DNA of 64,000 nucleotides from Ryuthela nishihirai. Lineage: Eukaryota > Arthropoda > Arachnida > Araneae > Heptathelidae. Below the pieces are notes generated by a model that was not told the origin of the DNA, made no database searches, and saw nothing but the letters and a program-made list of their open reading frames with translations. The stretch is from positions 32,820,001-32,884,000 of the forward strand of contig JAWZYU010000005.1 in NCBI GenBank assembly GCA_038380435.1. The letters are read 5' to 3'. The translations under genes and the position numbers were made by a program. Every line of letters starts with the position of its first letter. The stretch's first letter is position 1. Below, in pieces: positions 1-9,935 of this stretch.

Positions 1-854
1 CACTGCATTATTCATGATGTATGGAAGAACATTCTGTCGCAAGCTCTAGGCCTTGCCTCGGCTACTGAAAAGTTAAGGGAACGATAATTTATGTATTTCT
101 AGCCAAACAAGTAAGCGAATATGCATGCCCTGGCGTCGTCTTGGAGTTAATGAGTTTTTGAGCTTTCAGAACATAACACGCACACCTACAGCCTCAAGAG
201 GTACGAGGTTGTTTTTTCCCTAACGTGGCTTCAACTGAGGTGGCTCTTTTTAGTCTATTTGCCAAAAGCTCACTTGAAAGGGATGAATGCGGAATTTAGC
301 CTCCAGTGCAAAGGCCGCTAACGGAGTTCACTGCCTGTCATGGACATATCAATGCAAATTTCAGTCTTCTAATTCGCTAATGTAAATGTCCGAATTGGTA
401 ATGTACAGTTAAGGTTTTGTCCATGTTAAGAACCGTTATCGAAAAATAGCGTTCGACCCCCCCCCCCCCTCTCCCTCTATCCGCAACGAATAAATTATTC
501 TCTTATCTAGCAAGTCTAATTTATTTCGCCCTAAGCACCATCTTCATCGAATAAATTGTGGTAAGGGATTTTCAATAAAACGAAATAGAAGTGGCGCCCT
601 CCAGTAAAATGAAAATATATTTAAAAAAATATATTGTTATTGAATTTTTATCGCTTTTTTCATGCTTTACTAGATTTTCAGAGATTTTATTTTGATTTAC
701 GGCGCTTACGCATTGAAAGTGTGTAAACCTTTTCCTAAATAATTCTCTCTTTGGATTCTTCGGTTGTAAGAAATGATTTTCTCTTACGAAAAGTTGTTTT
801 TTTTCCTCATACCTCTCATACCACACTGATGCATTTTCCCTAATCCACGGACTG
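1..854. other. AT-rich stretch without recognised gene
   Basis: No recognisable coding region, RNA gene or SINE. It contains a run of about 11 C near 459-470. The only open frame (minus, 572-826) is low-complexity and resembles nothing I know. Confidence 0.6.
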
Positions 855-1038
855 GATTAACATAATAATAAAATATTCTCTCAAGCAGCTGCTTGCCACA
901 GAGGTCTAACAGGAGCCTGTCAGTTTATATGCCATAGTAGAAGGTCTGTGAGGATGGCAGGACCTCAGCAGAAAAACAGCATAAACATCCATGCCTTACC
1001 CGATGCTCGAACCTAGGTCCCTTAGATCAGTAGCCAGG
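855..1038 (-). mobile_element. SINE-B copy, abutting SINE-A
   Basis: Minus-strand copy. From its 3' end it reads the AAGCAGCTGCTT palindrome, then the body (TGACAGGCTCCTG complement), then the tRNA-like B box (complement of GGTTCGAGC). It stops inside the tRNA-like head at 1038, where a plus-strand SINE-A begins with no spacer. Confidence 0.85.
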
Positions 1039-1386
1039 CGAGGGGTGGCTCAGTAGGTAGCGCGCCAGGCTCGTAATCTGTAGTTCCCAGATTCGAGTCC
1101 CAGCTGGGTCAGCGTTGAGATTTATCTCAGCAAAATTGGGAAATGCCGCCGTCCGTCGGATGGGATGTTTATCCGTCGCCCCGTGTGCTGGAGAGCCATA
1201 CACTGTGCACGTTAAAGAACACGCTGGATGGCCTTGACGGGACGCTACCATCTGTCTCCCAACAGCTGTTCCAGTAGGTCTCCTCCCCCAACCTTCTCTG
1301 AGCCTTCGGGGTCCTTGTGGCCTGGCCATTTATCCCATGGTGTGCAAAAAAGTGCCGCTCAGAGGTAAAACAACCCAACCCAACCC
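1039..1386 (+). mobile_element. SINE-A copy with internal deletion
   Basis: It starts at the tRNA-like head (GGTGGCTCAG A box, GATTCGAGTCC B box) and ends with CAACCCAACCCAACCC. About 45 bp that other copies carry between the CAAAATT and GCCGCCGTCC motifs are missing. No clear TSD because its left edge joins SINE-B directly. Confidence 0.88.
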
Positions 1387-1524
1387 ATATAAAACACCGT
1401 GAATGGCATTTGAAGCATTTGAACATCTATGAGGTCTGTAACCAGCTCAAAGCAATAGCATTACCATCCCACAAGTAGCATTTATGGGGGGCGGGCTTTG
1501 GAATTTTTAAGAGGTTTTTTATAA

Positions 1525-1681
1525 TAATAAATAAATAAAATAAATAAATACCCCCTCAAGCAGCTGCTTGCCACAGAGGTCTGACAAGAGCCTGTCAGTT
1601 TATATGCCATAGTTGAAGGTCTGAGAGGATGGCAGGACCTAAGAAGAAAAACGACACATACATCCATGCCTTACCCGGGGC
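1525..1681 (-). mobile_element. SINE-B copy, 5'-truncated
   Basis: The AATAAATAAATA tail complement at about 1525-1550 is followed by CCCCCTCAAGCAGCTGCTTG and the SINE-B body. It ends at ACCCGGGG, just before the B box, so the tRNA-like promoter is lost. Confidence 0.85.
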
Positions 1682-1877
1682 TATACCAAAAAAAAAATTA
1701 TAAAAATACGAAATGGAAATACGAGCCAATGACAAATAGTAAGCCGTAGTAAATTTTCTGTATCGGCATCCCAAATGTAAAGGAATCTTTGTAAAGTAGC
1801 AATAATTCAAACCAACTGAAATGCTTATTAGAGGGGGGGGTCATGTATCTGCCCTCCTTCTGATCACGCTCGTGCCA

Positions 1878-2010
1878 TCTGTCCATAGTAGTTGTCCAGC
1901 TCACTTTCCCGAAACCTGTTCGGGGTTTCGAGACCCTTGTGATCTGGCCAATCAGCACCTTTGTACAACAAAAGGAAAAACTTTGCTCGCTGATAAAACA
2001 ACTGAATTCG
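1878..2010 (+). mobile_element. Ancient SINE-A 3' fragment
   Basis: Heavily diverged but collinear with the SINE-A 3' third: CATCTGTC, a GTTGTCCAG motif, CCCTTGTGATCTGGCCAAT, and a degenerate GATAAAACAAC end. Confidence 0.5.
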
Positions 2011-2793
2011 AATCCCACCCAGCGAAATTTTGTTATACGTATACAACATTCCGTATTTGACGGCAATCACGCTATTTTTTTCAACTTTCTCGATTGATGT
2101 GCTAAATGGAGTTTTACCCCAAGTAATAATTCAATTCCCTGTTCTCCTTCTAGCGGATTTATGGAACTCCAATCATCACATTCTAGCTGACTAAAGATCG
2201 GTTGCCTTTATGAAAGAGAACGGTTTTCAACTCCCCAGTGTGTTCCTCCTATTATGAGAAACCCTTTCCTAATGAAGTTTTCCTTTTCTGCCTCCCGTTA
2301 TCCCAATGGTAGGAAATTTAAGTTTAAAGCTGTTAATTGCTCCTTGATGTCTATTAAAACTTAACGCCAACCACGGCTAATGACTTTTTTTTTCCTTCCT
2401 CTGATAACAAAGCCAGTAATTTCCTTGTGGCAAATGTAAATGAAATGAGACTTAGATCGGAATAATTTTGCTTTTGTTCCGCTGATTGTCTTTGCTCGGA
2501 AGATAATCTGTCGTCTGATTTAGAATGCAAAAGGATTAATTATTCGGAATGGCTACGAAATAACCTAACAAACAAAACAAGACGAATGGCAAAAGTTTTC
2601 AATTAATTTCACGTCTTCGATCAACACACTGCATCGTCATCGAAAAGTGACATAATCAGATTGCTGGAAAGTTTGCGAAGATATTAATTACCAAAGATGG
2701 CTGATATTAAAGTGAAAGAAATTTTGTTTAAAGGAAATCTAACTGCAAATTAGATTGTCACAAAGGTAAAAGCAAAACATGTATTCTTCATGG
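2011..2793. other. Unannotated AT-rich stretch
   Basis: No family resemblance, tandem structure or convincing open frame seen. Confidence 0.5.
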
Positions 2794-3103
2794 GGGTCAG
2801 CGTTGAGATTTATCTCCGCAAAATTCCCCGCCCTACCCACGGTCAGTAGGGGACACCGATGGGCTTGGAAAGGCCGCCGTCCGTCGGATGGAACGTTAAG
2901 CCGTGGCCCGTGTGCGGAAGAGCCATACCCTGTGCACGTTAAAGAACACGCTGGATGGCCTTGACGGGAGGCTACCATCTGTCTCCCAACAGCTGTTCCA
3001 GTGGGTCCCCTCACCCAACCTTCTCTGAGCCTTCGGGGTCCATGTGACCTGGCCATTTAGCCCATGGTGTGCAAAAAAGTGCCGCTCAGAGGTAAAACAA
3101 CAC
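2794..3103 (+). mobile_element. SINE-A copy, 5'-truncated
   Basis: It begins at GGGTCAGCGTTGAG, downstream of the B box, so it lacks the tRNA-like head. The rest of the body through AGGTAAAACAAC is well conserved. Confidence 0.88.
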
Positions 3104-3202
3104 AAAAACCTTCTTTTTCTTCCTACTAAGTTTATTATGCTTTTTTTAAATCATATTGTATGTTTGTCTTCATCTATGCAACTTCTCATTTTGCTTATGT
3201 GT

Positions 3203-3262
3203 AGGCTCCTGTCAGACCTCTGTGGCAAGCAGCTGCTTGAGGGGGTATTTATTTTTTTTTAT
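3203..3262 (+). mobile_element. SINE-B 3' end fragment
   Basis: Only the last ~60 bp: AGGCTCCTGTCAGACC, AAGCAGCTGCTTGAGGGGG and the TATTTATTTTT tail. Confidence 0.8.
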
Positions 3263-3902
3263 CAAATAACTATCCCTGTAAACATGTTTGTATTTTTGCA
3301 CTATCGATATTTCTTTTTAATTTCTCAAATGTACTGGGGCATCAAGCCACTTGAGCGTTTAAATTCATATCAAAAATTACCTGTGACTATACTGTAACCC
3401 CCTGCATGAAAAAAATTATTATCATTATTAAATTGACAAACTTCACTGTCTTTTAAAACGTCTTATGACTCGTTTTTAACACATTTTTTTTTAACTTTTA
3501 AGTTTTACTGGGTATTTTTAACAGATTACAATTTTATGGCTATATTATTTATATTCTGTCTGACCTGGGTCTTTTACAACTGGGTTGATTTCATCTTCTT
3601 TTTGCATATAAATATATTTATTCTTCTATAACTTTTTCTTGCTATTTAACTTATTTTGATGTGTTCCTTTTAATGTGCAAGGATATATAGATCCAATGTG
3701 CAAGGATATATAGATCCAAGCATTGGTTGTGGCATATAGCCTTCGTTACAAATGCGCTATAAAACCTCAAACAGTCAACCAACTTTGAAAGCGAGTGTTC
3801 CATATTCACAAGAGAGGATATCTTGCTTTTCTAGTTGACAGCTATTTTCATTAATATTTTCCATAATTATTACAAATTGGACTGTGTTCCATTTAGTTCA
3901 TT
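3263..3902. other. AT-rich stretch with a 23-bp tandem pair
   Basis: No gene seen. It contains the duplicated 23-bp motif listed at 3674-3719. Confidence 0.5.
3674..3719 (+). repeat. 23-bp motif, two tandem copies
   Basis: The motif beginning TGTGCAAGGATATATAG occurs twice head-to-tail (3674-3696, 3697-3719). A third exact copy lies at 4189-4211, inside the GC-rich insert, which hints at a relationship between this flank and the insert. Confidence 0.9.
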
Positions 3903-3975
3903 ACTTAAGCGTTAAAACATCACTCTAAAATATGATTTTTAAATCCTCCCAAAAGCAACTATCTTAAAGAAGAAT
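3903..3975 (+). repeat. Left copy of ~88-bp direct repeat (first part)
   Basis: ACTTAAGCGTTAAAACATC through TATCTTAAAGAAGAAT. Its continuation (AAGCTCCGGCAATAAT) lies at 4531-4545, after the 0.54 kb insert. The whole unit recurs at 4844-4932 on the far side of a truncated SINE-A. Confidence 0.88.
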
Positions 3976-4514
3976 CTCTTTTGTTGCGATCTTATGCAAC
4001 CACGGCAATTCCCGGTTCCGCTTGTACAGCACTACCTGGTTATGAAAAGCCATGACCATCTAGAGCCGGGGGCAAGGAATACGCCCTATAGGCGCACCTC
4101 AACCCCAGCCTCACATGGCAGCAGTCCTATAGTAGGAAAGCTGACCACCGGAAGAAACCTTACTTTAATCTATTCCCCGGTTTGCAAATGTGCAAGGATA
4201 TATAGATCCAAGCTCGATCGGCACCCGGGGTGGAGACTCTTAGTAAGACCCAGACTTTTTGGACAGCTCGCGCCTACAAGGCGGGCTCAGACCTTTCGGC
4301 AGAGCCGTCGAACAGACCACACAGGTCTCCTGAGAGGTGAGGTCTCTGACACCGTCACCATCCGACCGGCAATCAAGCCGGCCAGCAGCATCTTCAACCT
4401 CGGTTGGCCTTAGCCATGTCCAACCGGGACACCAATCCGGTCGGCACAGCCTTCAGCCGGGTTGCTGGGCCCTAGGCCCCCCCACCACGACAAGGTGGTC
4501 CCCTATCGGGGGAG
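3976..4514 (+). mobile_element. GC-rich retroposed insert with 16-bp TSD
   Basis: The insert is flanked by an exact 16-bp direct repeat, TATCTTAAAGAAGAAT, at 3960-3975 and 4515-4530, as expected of target-primed insertion. It is much richer in G+C than its surroundings. Its 3' end carries two consecutive hairpins: CCACC/GGTGG (4482-4486 with 4494-4498) and CCCC-TATC-GGGG (4500-4511), ending directly at the TSD with no poly-A. It contains one copy of the 23-bp motif found tandemly at 3674-3719. One frame (3994-4413, plus) is open for 139 codons but resembles no family I recognise. It may be a 5'-truncated 3' end of a LINE of the R1/I type, or a retroposed structured RNA. I cannot decide which. 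The insertion is seen; the identity is unknown. Confidence 0.7.
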
Positions 4515-4545
4515 TATCTTAAAGAAGAATAAGCTCCGGCAATAA

Positions 4546-4843
4546 TTATCTCCGCAAAATTCCCGCCCTGCCCACGGTCAGTAGGGGACACCGATGGGCT
4601 TGGAAAGGCCGCCGTCCGTCGGATGAGACGTTAAGCCGTTCACCGTGTGTGGGAGAGCCATACCCTGTGCACGTTAAAGAACACGCTGGATGGCCTTGAC
4701 GGAAGACTACCATCTATCTCCCAACAGCTGTTCCAGTGGGTCCCCTCCCCCAACCTTCTCTGAGCCTTCGGGGTCCATGTGACCTGGCCATTTAGCCCAT
4801 GGTGTGCAAAAAAGTGCCGCTCAGAGGTAAAACAACAACAACA
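4546..4843 (+). mobile_element. SINE-A copy, 5'-truncated
   Basis: It begins at TTATCTCCGC and ends in an (ACA)n-type tail, AAAACAACAACAACA, instead of CAACCCAACCC. It sits exactly between the two copies of the ~88-bp direct repeat. Confidence 0.9.
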
Positions 4844-4932
4844 ACTTAAGCGTTAAAACATCACTCTAAAATATGATTTTTAAATCCTTTTTAAATCCTT
4901 TATCTTAAAGGAGAATAAGCTCCGGCAATAAT
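4844..4932 (+). repeat. Right copy of ~88-bp direct repeat
   Basis: It repeats 3903-3975 plus 4531-4545 with a few differences, for example TTTTTAAATCCTT in place of CCCAAAAGCAAC and GGAGAAT for GAAGAAT. Confidence 0.88.
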
Positions 4933-5823
4933 CTTCCTGTAATACAATATCAGAATAGGGAAATTACCCCTGAACGCTCGTCTAGATCAATACAGCCTGC
5001 CTTGGGGGACCTTCTAGTGGTAGGAAGGGATAGACGATTCACGAGATAGATGAACCGCGTGGAGTGCGTGAGATTTTCCCGACAAGTCACGCCACGAAAG
5101 ACATCTTCGCAATCACGCACACTCAAGCTTCCACGCACGCCTAGAATTTTTATTTTTCTACACATCTGCAGAATAGATCAAGCATAAAACATCGTTCGAA
5201 TTATTTTCAGGAAGTTTTTTTTTTTAAAAAAGGCAGCTACTTTCTAGTCTGATAAAAGAAGCAAAGCCCTTTCTTAAATTCTCTAGCTATTTCGTTCCAC
5301 CCCCCATAAAATTGAAGATTGAAATTCGTCACGCCTCTTCGTGTCCAACTAAGCATTTCATGAACGCTCACGCAAATCTTCGCAACCTTGTTAAGTCCAT
5401 TGAAGTCCTTTAAAATAATTTCTCATTGCCATGTATCCAATTTGTACGCATGTGCGAGACACAACGCTTCGTGTTTTAAAATGCTTCCGTAATTATATTC
5501 TATAACTTTGGAGAGAAAAAAAAGCAAACGTCAAATAACACTTAAAATCTGTAGGAACAAAAAAAAAACTCAACTTTTTTCATTCGCTGTAATGAAAAGA
5601 AGATGAGCACATCTTTTCCAGCTAGCATCCTCAATGGTCAAATGACAACCGGTTGTTTTGCGGTGAACAGCGAAGTTTGTGAAAGTTAGGGTTCGAATCC
5701 CAGTTGGTAACATGGAATCTCGTATAACGAAAATTCTAAATAGTCAGGTCACAAAGATCGCAAGAGCTCATACTCAGATAGGAAAGGGATCCACTTGACA
5801 GCTGTTAGTAGACAGATGGGGGC
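4933..5823. other. Unannotated stretch
   Basis: No coding family seen. Near 5693 there is a B-box-like GGTTCGAATCCCAG, perhaps the remnant of an old tRNA-derived element. Confidence 0.45.
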
Positions 5824-6100
5824 GGGAGGGGGGGGGGCTCAATCGGTAGCGCTCTAGGCTCGTAATTTGCAGTTCCCAGGTTCGAGTCCCAGCTGGGTCA
5901 GCGTTGAGATTTATCTCCGCAAAACCCGACTTGCCCGCGTCAGTAGGGGACATCAATGGGCTTGGAAAGACCGCCGTCCGTCGGATACATTAAACCGCGG
6001 TCCCGTGTACGTTAAAGAACACACTGGATGGTCTTGACGAGAGGCTACCATCTGTCTCCTAACACTCCAATGGGTCCCCTTTCCCAAACATTCTCTGAGA
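5824..6100 (+). mobile_element. SINE-A copy, diverged
   Basis: A G-rich start, the A box (GGCTCAATCGG), B box GGTTCGAGTCC at about 5879, and the body to CATTCTCTGAG. It then breaks into an inverted SINE-A 3' fragment. Confidence 0.8.
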
Positions 6101-6170
6101 ACTCATCTCTCTGAGCGGCACTTTGTAGTAAACTGTGGGCTAAATAGCTAAGTCATAAAGACCCCAAGAG
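6101..6170 (-). mobile_element. Inverted SINE-A 3' fragment
   Basis: CTCTGAGCGGCACTTTG through GGCTAAATAG is the minus-strand SINE-A end. With the preceding plus copy it makes a tail-to-tail fold-back. Confidence 0.65.
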
Positions 6171-6330
6171 ATCCCTGTGTATGCTAGTTCACGTATTGGA
6201 ACAAAACTCTTATTTTTTTTTAATAATTTATCTGTTTTGAGTTACAATTACTGTGCTTTAATATTGGATTAAGCTATTTAAAGAACGACGGCAAATAGAT
6301 ATTTGCATGCTGTATTTCCCCCCCCCCCTA

Positions 6331-6718
6331 TGGGTTGGGTTGTTTTACCTCTGAGCGGCACTTTTTTGCACACCACGGGCTAAATGGCCAGGTCACATGG
6401 ACCTCTGAGCGGCTCAGAGAAGGTTGGGGGAGGGGACCCACTGGAACAGCTGTTGGGAGACAGACGGTAGTCTCCCGTCAAGGCCATCCAGCGTGTTCTT
6501 TAACGTGCACAGGGTATGGCTCTCCAGCACACGGGGCCACGGCTTAACGTCCCATCCGACGGACGGTGGCCTTTCCAAGCCCATCGGTGTCCCCTACTAA
6601 CCATGGGCAGGGCGGGGAAATTTTGCGGAGATAAATCTCAACGCTGACCCAGCTGGGACTCGAACCTGGGAACTACAGATTACGAGCCTGGCGCGCTACC
6701 GACTGAGCCCCCCCCCCC
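6331..6718 (-). mobile_element. SINE-A copy, near full length
   Basis: GGGTTGGGTTGTTTTACCTC at the left, B-box complement GGACTCGAACC near 6657, and a C-run at the head end. It contains a small duplication (CTCTGAGCGG repeated in place of CCGAAGG) near 6401-6415. Confidence 0.92.
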
Positions 6719-6868
6719 AAAAAAAAGAAGGTTAAAAAGAAGGTTTAAGACAACATAGATTAATATTAAATGAATGAACAGGGGGGAAAAGAGACTGCGG
6801 ATAATCCAGACAACGTGTAAAGATGGGGAGTGGGAATAGGGATGAGGAGATGTTGTTGGTTAAACGTT

Positions 6869-7195
6869 TCAATATTCTAATAGGAGTGGAATAACATAGT
6901 TTTCGAATTTTGTTTTAGAATTTAAAGAAGTGATATCGCTCGGTAGAGAGTCCCAAGTTGAGGTTGCTTGAAAGGCAAAAGAAATTTCACCATACTTAGC
7001 TTTGAAAATCTTGGGAGTAGAAAACATTCTATTATCAGAGCGAAGGATGCGGCGGTGTCGTAATCGAATATAAGGTGTAAGAATCGAATGAAGGGGATGA
7101 GACTTGTTATAAATAGTGTCGTGAACAAGGGTAATAAAACCGCAGCTTTCTTCTAGATTCAAGAGTGGGAATTTGGTAGTTGGAACGAGTATCAA
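6869..7195 (-). pseudogene. LINE C-terminal domain fragment
   Basis: A 108-codon open frame. Its middle reads HSILTPYIRLRHRR and its end reads SFAFQATSTWDSLPSDI, followed by a lysine- and asparagine-rich segment to the stop. The pattern (aromatic, W-x-S-L-P-x-x-I) is the usual ending of CR1/Jockey-type LINE ORF2 proteins, where a conserved W-N/D-S-L-P motif lies about 25 residues before the stop. It lies downstream of the reverse-transcriptase pieces in the same orientation. About 350 bp between this piece and the RT core (7200-7555) reads through only with frame changes and includes a rearranged block. Confidence 0.75.
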
Positions 7196-7499
7196 TAAGT
7201 GTCAGAGATTCTCGTTTGTTAAAATAGATTTTGCTGATGATTTTGAGAGCTTCATTTTGAACTTTTTGTAATGTATAATTCTTTTTATTAATACCAAAAA
7301 GAGTGGAAGCACAGTATTCGAGTTTCAGTCGGATGTAAATTTTCTAGAACATTGGGGCATAGGAGGATATATAGTTTCGAATATACCTCAATATATAAGT
7401 TCATTTAGAAGCTGAAGCAACGGTTTTATTAATGTGAATTCCAAAGCCAAGATGATTATCTATCGTCATACCTAATATCATCATACCTAACCATATTAC

Positions 7500-7637
7500 A
7501 GTTCCCACTTCCATGAAGTGGGAACTGTAATAAAACCGCAGCTTTCTTCTAGATTCAACTCAACGCTGACCCAGCTGGGTCAGCGTTGATGAAGTGATGG
7601 GCCAGCTTCCATGAAGTGGGAACTGTAATATGGATGT
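7500..7637. repeat. Rearranged block with palindromes
   Basis: It contains a hairpin CAGTTCCCACTTC/GAAGTGGGAACTG (about 7500-7528) and a duplicate of the segment at 7135-7162 (AAAACCGCAGCTTTCTTCTA). It also holds a perfect 28-bp palindrome at 7561-7588 centred on CCCAGCTGGG, and a second copy of the hairpin arm at about 7610-7630. The palindrome half matches the SINE-A motif CAGCTGGGTCAGCGTTG. Confidence 0.85.
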
Positions 7638-8116
7638 TATTAATTTTAATGTTTGTGTCAGGCAGGGGAGAATTTGAAGTTGAAAGAAAAACAATATTGG
7701 TTTTCTTGATATTAACAGTGAATCCATTTTTAGTATAACAATGAAGCACATCATGAATATTATTTACTATTTCTTGTTTTAGAGAAGTGAAAGAACTTGA
7801 GGTAAAAGAAAGAAAACAATCGTCTGCATACATAAAAATATTATAGTTGGTGGAGGATTCTAGAAGATCATTAACAAAAAGATTGAAGAGAAGTGGGCTA
7901 AGAATGGTTCCTTGAGGTACTACCAGAATGATTTTAAGAGGTGTAGAGATCTCATTAGTGCTTAATTTAGTTCGGATAGTACGGCTGTTGAGATAATTTT
8001 TAAACCAGGAAAGAGCTGAGGGCGATAGATTAAAAATATAGCAGAGTTTTTGCAAGATAAGTTTGTGTTCAACTGTATCAAATGCTTTTGCGATGTCAAA
8101 GACAGCAAAGTGGACA
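7555..8116 (-). pseudogene. LINE reverse transcriptase, palm core
   Basis: It starts within FDIAKAFDTVEHKLIL (about 8116-8060), which holds the first catalytic Asp motif. The open frame 8055-7555 follows, with FVNDL, a VPQGTILSPLLF motif and the catalytic box MYADDCF (about residues 76-82 of that frame). The catalytic Asp pair is intact. The upstream part of the domain is displaced by an inverted duplication at 8117-8188, and the downstream end runs into a rearranged segment carrying a 28-bp palindrome. In a complete element this enzyme would copy element RNA at a nicked chromosomal target. Confidence 0.88.
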
Positions 8117-8188
8117 AGACTTTAGACAGCAAAGTGGAAAGGGTTGGGCAACCAGTCCCACAACCCTTTCCACTTTGCTGTCTAAAGC
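8117..8188. repeat. Inverted duplication inside the RT gene
   Basis: GACTTTAGACAGCAAAGTGG (from 8117) reappears as its reverse complement ending at 8188. The arms are about 29 bp with a ~14-bp spacer. It splits the RT frame just before the catalytic DxxKAFD motif, and looks like a template-switch event. Confidence 0.85.
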
Positions 8189-8539
8189 CAATCTCCATTG
8201 ATTAACAAGAAGTGTCACGAGAGTTTCAGTTGACCGATTTTTCCTAAATCCGAATTGTCTGCACGAAAGTAAATTAAATTTTTCAACTAAAGTCGATAAT
8301 TGTCTCTCGACGGCTTTTTCTAAAAATTTGCTTAAAGCACATGTAACTGATATAGGTCGATAGTCCAGATGGTCAGAAGGATTTGAAATTTTAGGTATAG
8401 GTGAGATGGTGGCTTCTTTCCATGTAACTAGGAGTTCATTAGAGTTAAATGAACAATTAATTAGATCACAAAGAAGTGCAGAAATTAATGGGGAAATAAT
8501 TTTTAGAATAAATGACAGGGATTCTATGTGGTCCGACAC
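8189..8539 (-). pseudogene. LINE reverse transcriptase, N-terminal part
   Basis: The frame begins at 8539. It shows WKEATISPIPK, the YRPISVT motif and the FRKNRSTETLV segment, the standard fingers region of LINE reverse transcriptases (RPIS followed about 35 residues later by FR/GFR-x-x-RST). It is followed on the minus strand by the inverted duplication and then the palm core. The upstream linker continues to about 8860, where SINE-A interrupts. Confidence 0.85.
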
Positions 8540-8860
8540 TGCGAGTGTTTTTCAGCGAATTTATAAGGGGTTAGGAACTTCGATTTCGGTAACATTTTTT
8601 AGCTTAAAGGCTTCCAGATTATTAAATGATTTACTGGAATAGGATAATGACTCATTTGCGTTTGCATAATTTTCTGTAGAAGTGCAGGATTTACAGAATT
8701 CATTATTTAAAACATTAGCAATGTCTTTAGGATCATAGAAGGAGTTGTCGTTGTAAACATCTTATTAATTTTGGTTTGGTTTCTTAAGTTACCAGGAATA
8801 GAACCAAAAATTCGAAATATTTCATTACCATTTGGATTAATAAGTGAAAGTCGATTAAAA

Positions 8861-9201
8861 AAGTTCCCAGGTTCGAGTCCCAGCTGGGTCAGCGTTGAGA
8901 TTTATCTCCGCAAAATTCCCCGCCCTGCCCACGGTCAGTAGGGGACACCGATGGGCTTAGAAAGGTCGCCGTCCGTCGGATGGGACGTTAATGCGTGGCC
9001 CCTTGTGCGGGAGAGCCATACCCTGTGCACGTTAAAGAACACGCTGGATGGCCTTGACGGGAAGCTACCATCTGTCTCCCAACAGCTGTTCCAGTGGGTC
9101 TTCTCCCCCAACCTTCTCTGAGCCTACGGGGTCCATGTGACCTTGCCATTTAGCCCATGGTGTGCAAAAAAGTGGCGCTCAGAGGTAAAACAACCCAACC
9201 C
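8861..9201 (+). mobile_element. SINE-A copy inserted in the LINE
   Basis: 5'-truncated: it starts at GTTCCCAGGTTCGAGTCC and so retains only the B box. An imperfect TSD, CGATTAA(A/G)AAA, is seen at about 8852 and 9200, showing insertion into the LINE linker region. Confidence 0.92.
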
Positions 9202-9763
9202 GATTAAGAAAATATAAACGATTGGCATTTTTAATACTACTGTTGACCAGATTACGGAAAGTTTTTATAGTTCTCCCATCTGTATGCATTCCATTGAATT
9301 CCACTAAAAATTCCATTGTTAATAGCATTCTTAAAGTACTTATTTTTTTTAATGTAATCATTTTCAGAAGCTCTTTTGTAATCCAAGGCTTTCGAGAAGA
9401 CGAACTCTGAAAGTTTCGTAAGGAGCATAGGCATCAAGTGCAAAATTGATTAAACAAGAGAGATGTTGTGCTTTTGAGGTAGGAAGTGAAAAATACAATA
9501 CAGGTGCTAATAATAAAATGATCACTAATGTCTTCGAAGAAGTAAGTACATGCTTGTGAAGTGAAAGTCTATTGGAGAAAATCATATCAATGAGAGATTT
9601 CCTGTGATCAGTAATGCGAGTGGGCAATTTCTTTAAACGTATATGTCCGAATGTTTTTAAGCAGATTTCAAGCTTGGAATACGCAAAATTATGTTTTAGA
9701 GTATCGATATTAAAACCTCCCGTAAGAATGGAAGTAATATTGCAAGGGAAGCTTTCAAGGACT
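9202..9763 (-). pseudogene. LINE endonuclease C-terminus and linker
   Basis: Reading from 9763 leftward: FPCNITSILTGGFNID (the GDFN-type motif, here GGFN), then LPTRITDHRKSLIDMIFSN, then a linker rich in K and N (RASENDYIKKNKYFKNAINN). These match the end of an apurinic-type endonuclease domain. Frame changes occur at about 9380. The D-to-G change in the GDFN motif would itself abolish activity. Confidence 0.75.
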
Positions 9764-9935
9764 GGGTTGGGTTGTTTTACCTCTGAGCGGCATTTTTTTG
9801 CACACAATGGGCTAAATGGCCAGGTCACATGGACCCCGAAGGCTCAGAGAAGGTTGGGGGAGGGGACCCACTGGAACAGCTGTTGGGAGACAGATTGTAA
9901 CCTCCCGTCAAGGCCATCCAGCGTGTTCTTTAACG
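9764..9935 (-). mobile_element. SINE-A 3' half, cut by a second SINE-A
   Basis: GGGTTGGGTTGTTTTACC through GTTCTTTAACG. The element stops mid-body where a fresh SINE-A end (TTGGGTTGTTTTACC) begins. Confidence 0.88.

Noticed and set aside
1366..1386. Telomere-like repeat at SINE-A ends (AACCC)n
   Set aside because: Only 2-3 units, always at the SINE 3' end, and not the usual arthropod TTAGG type. It is a SINE tail.
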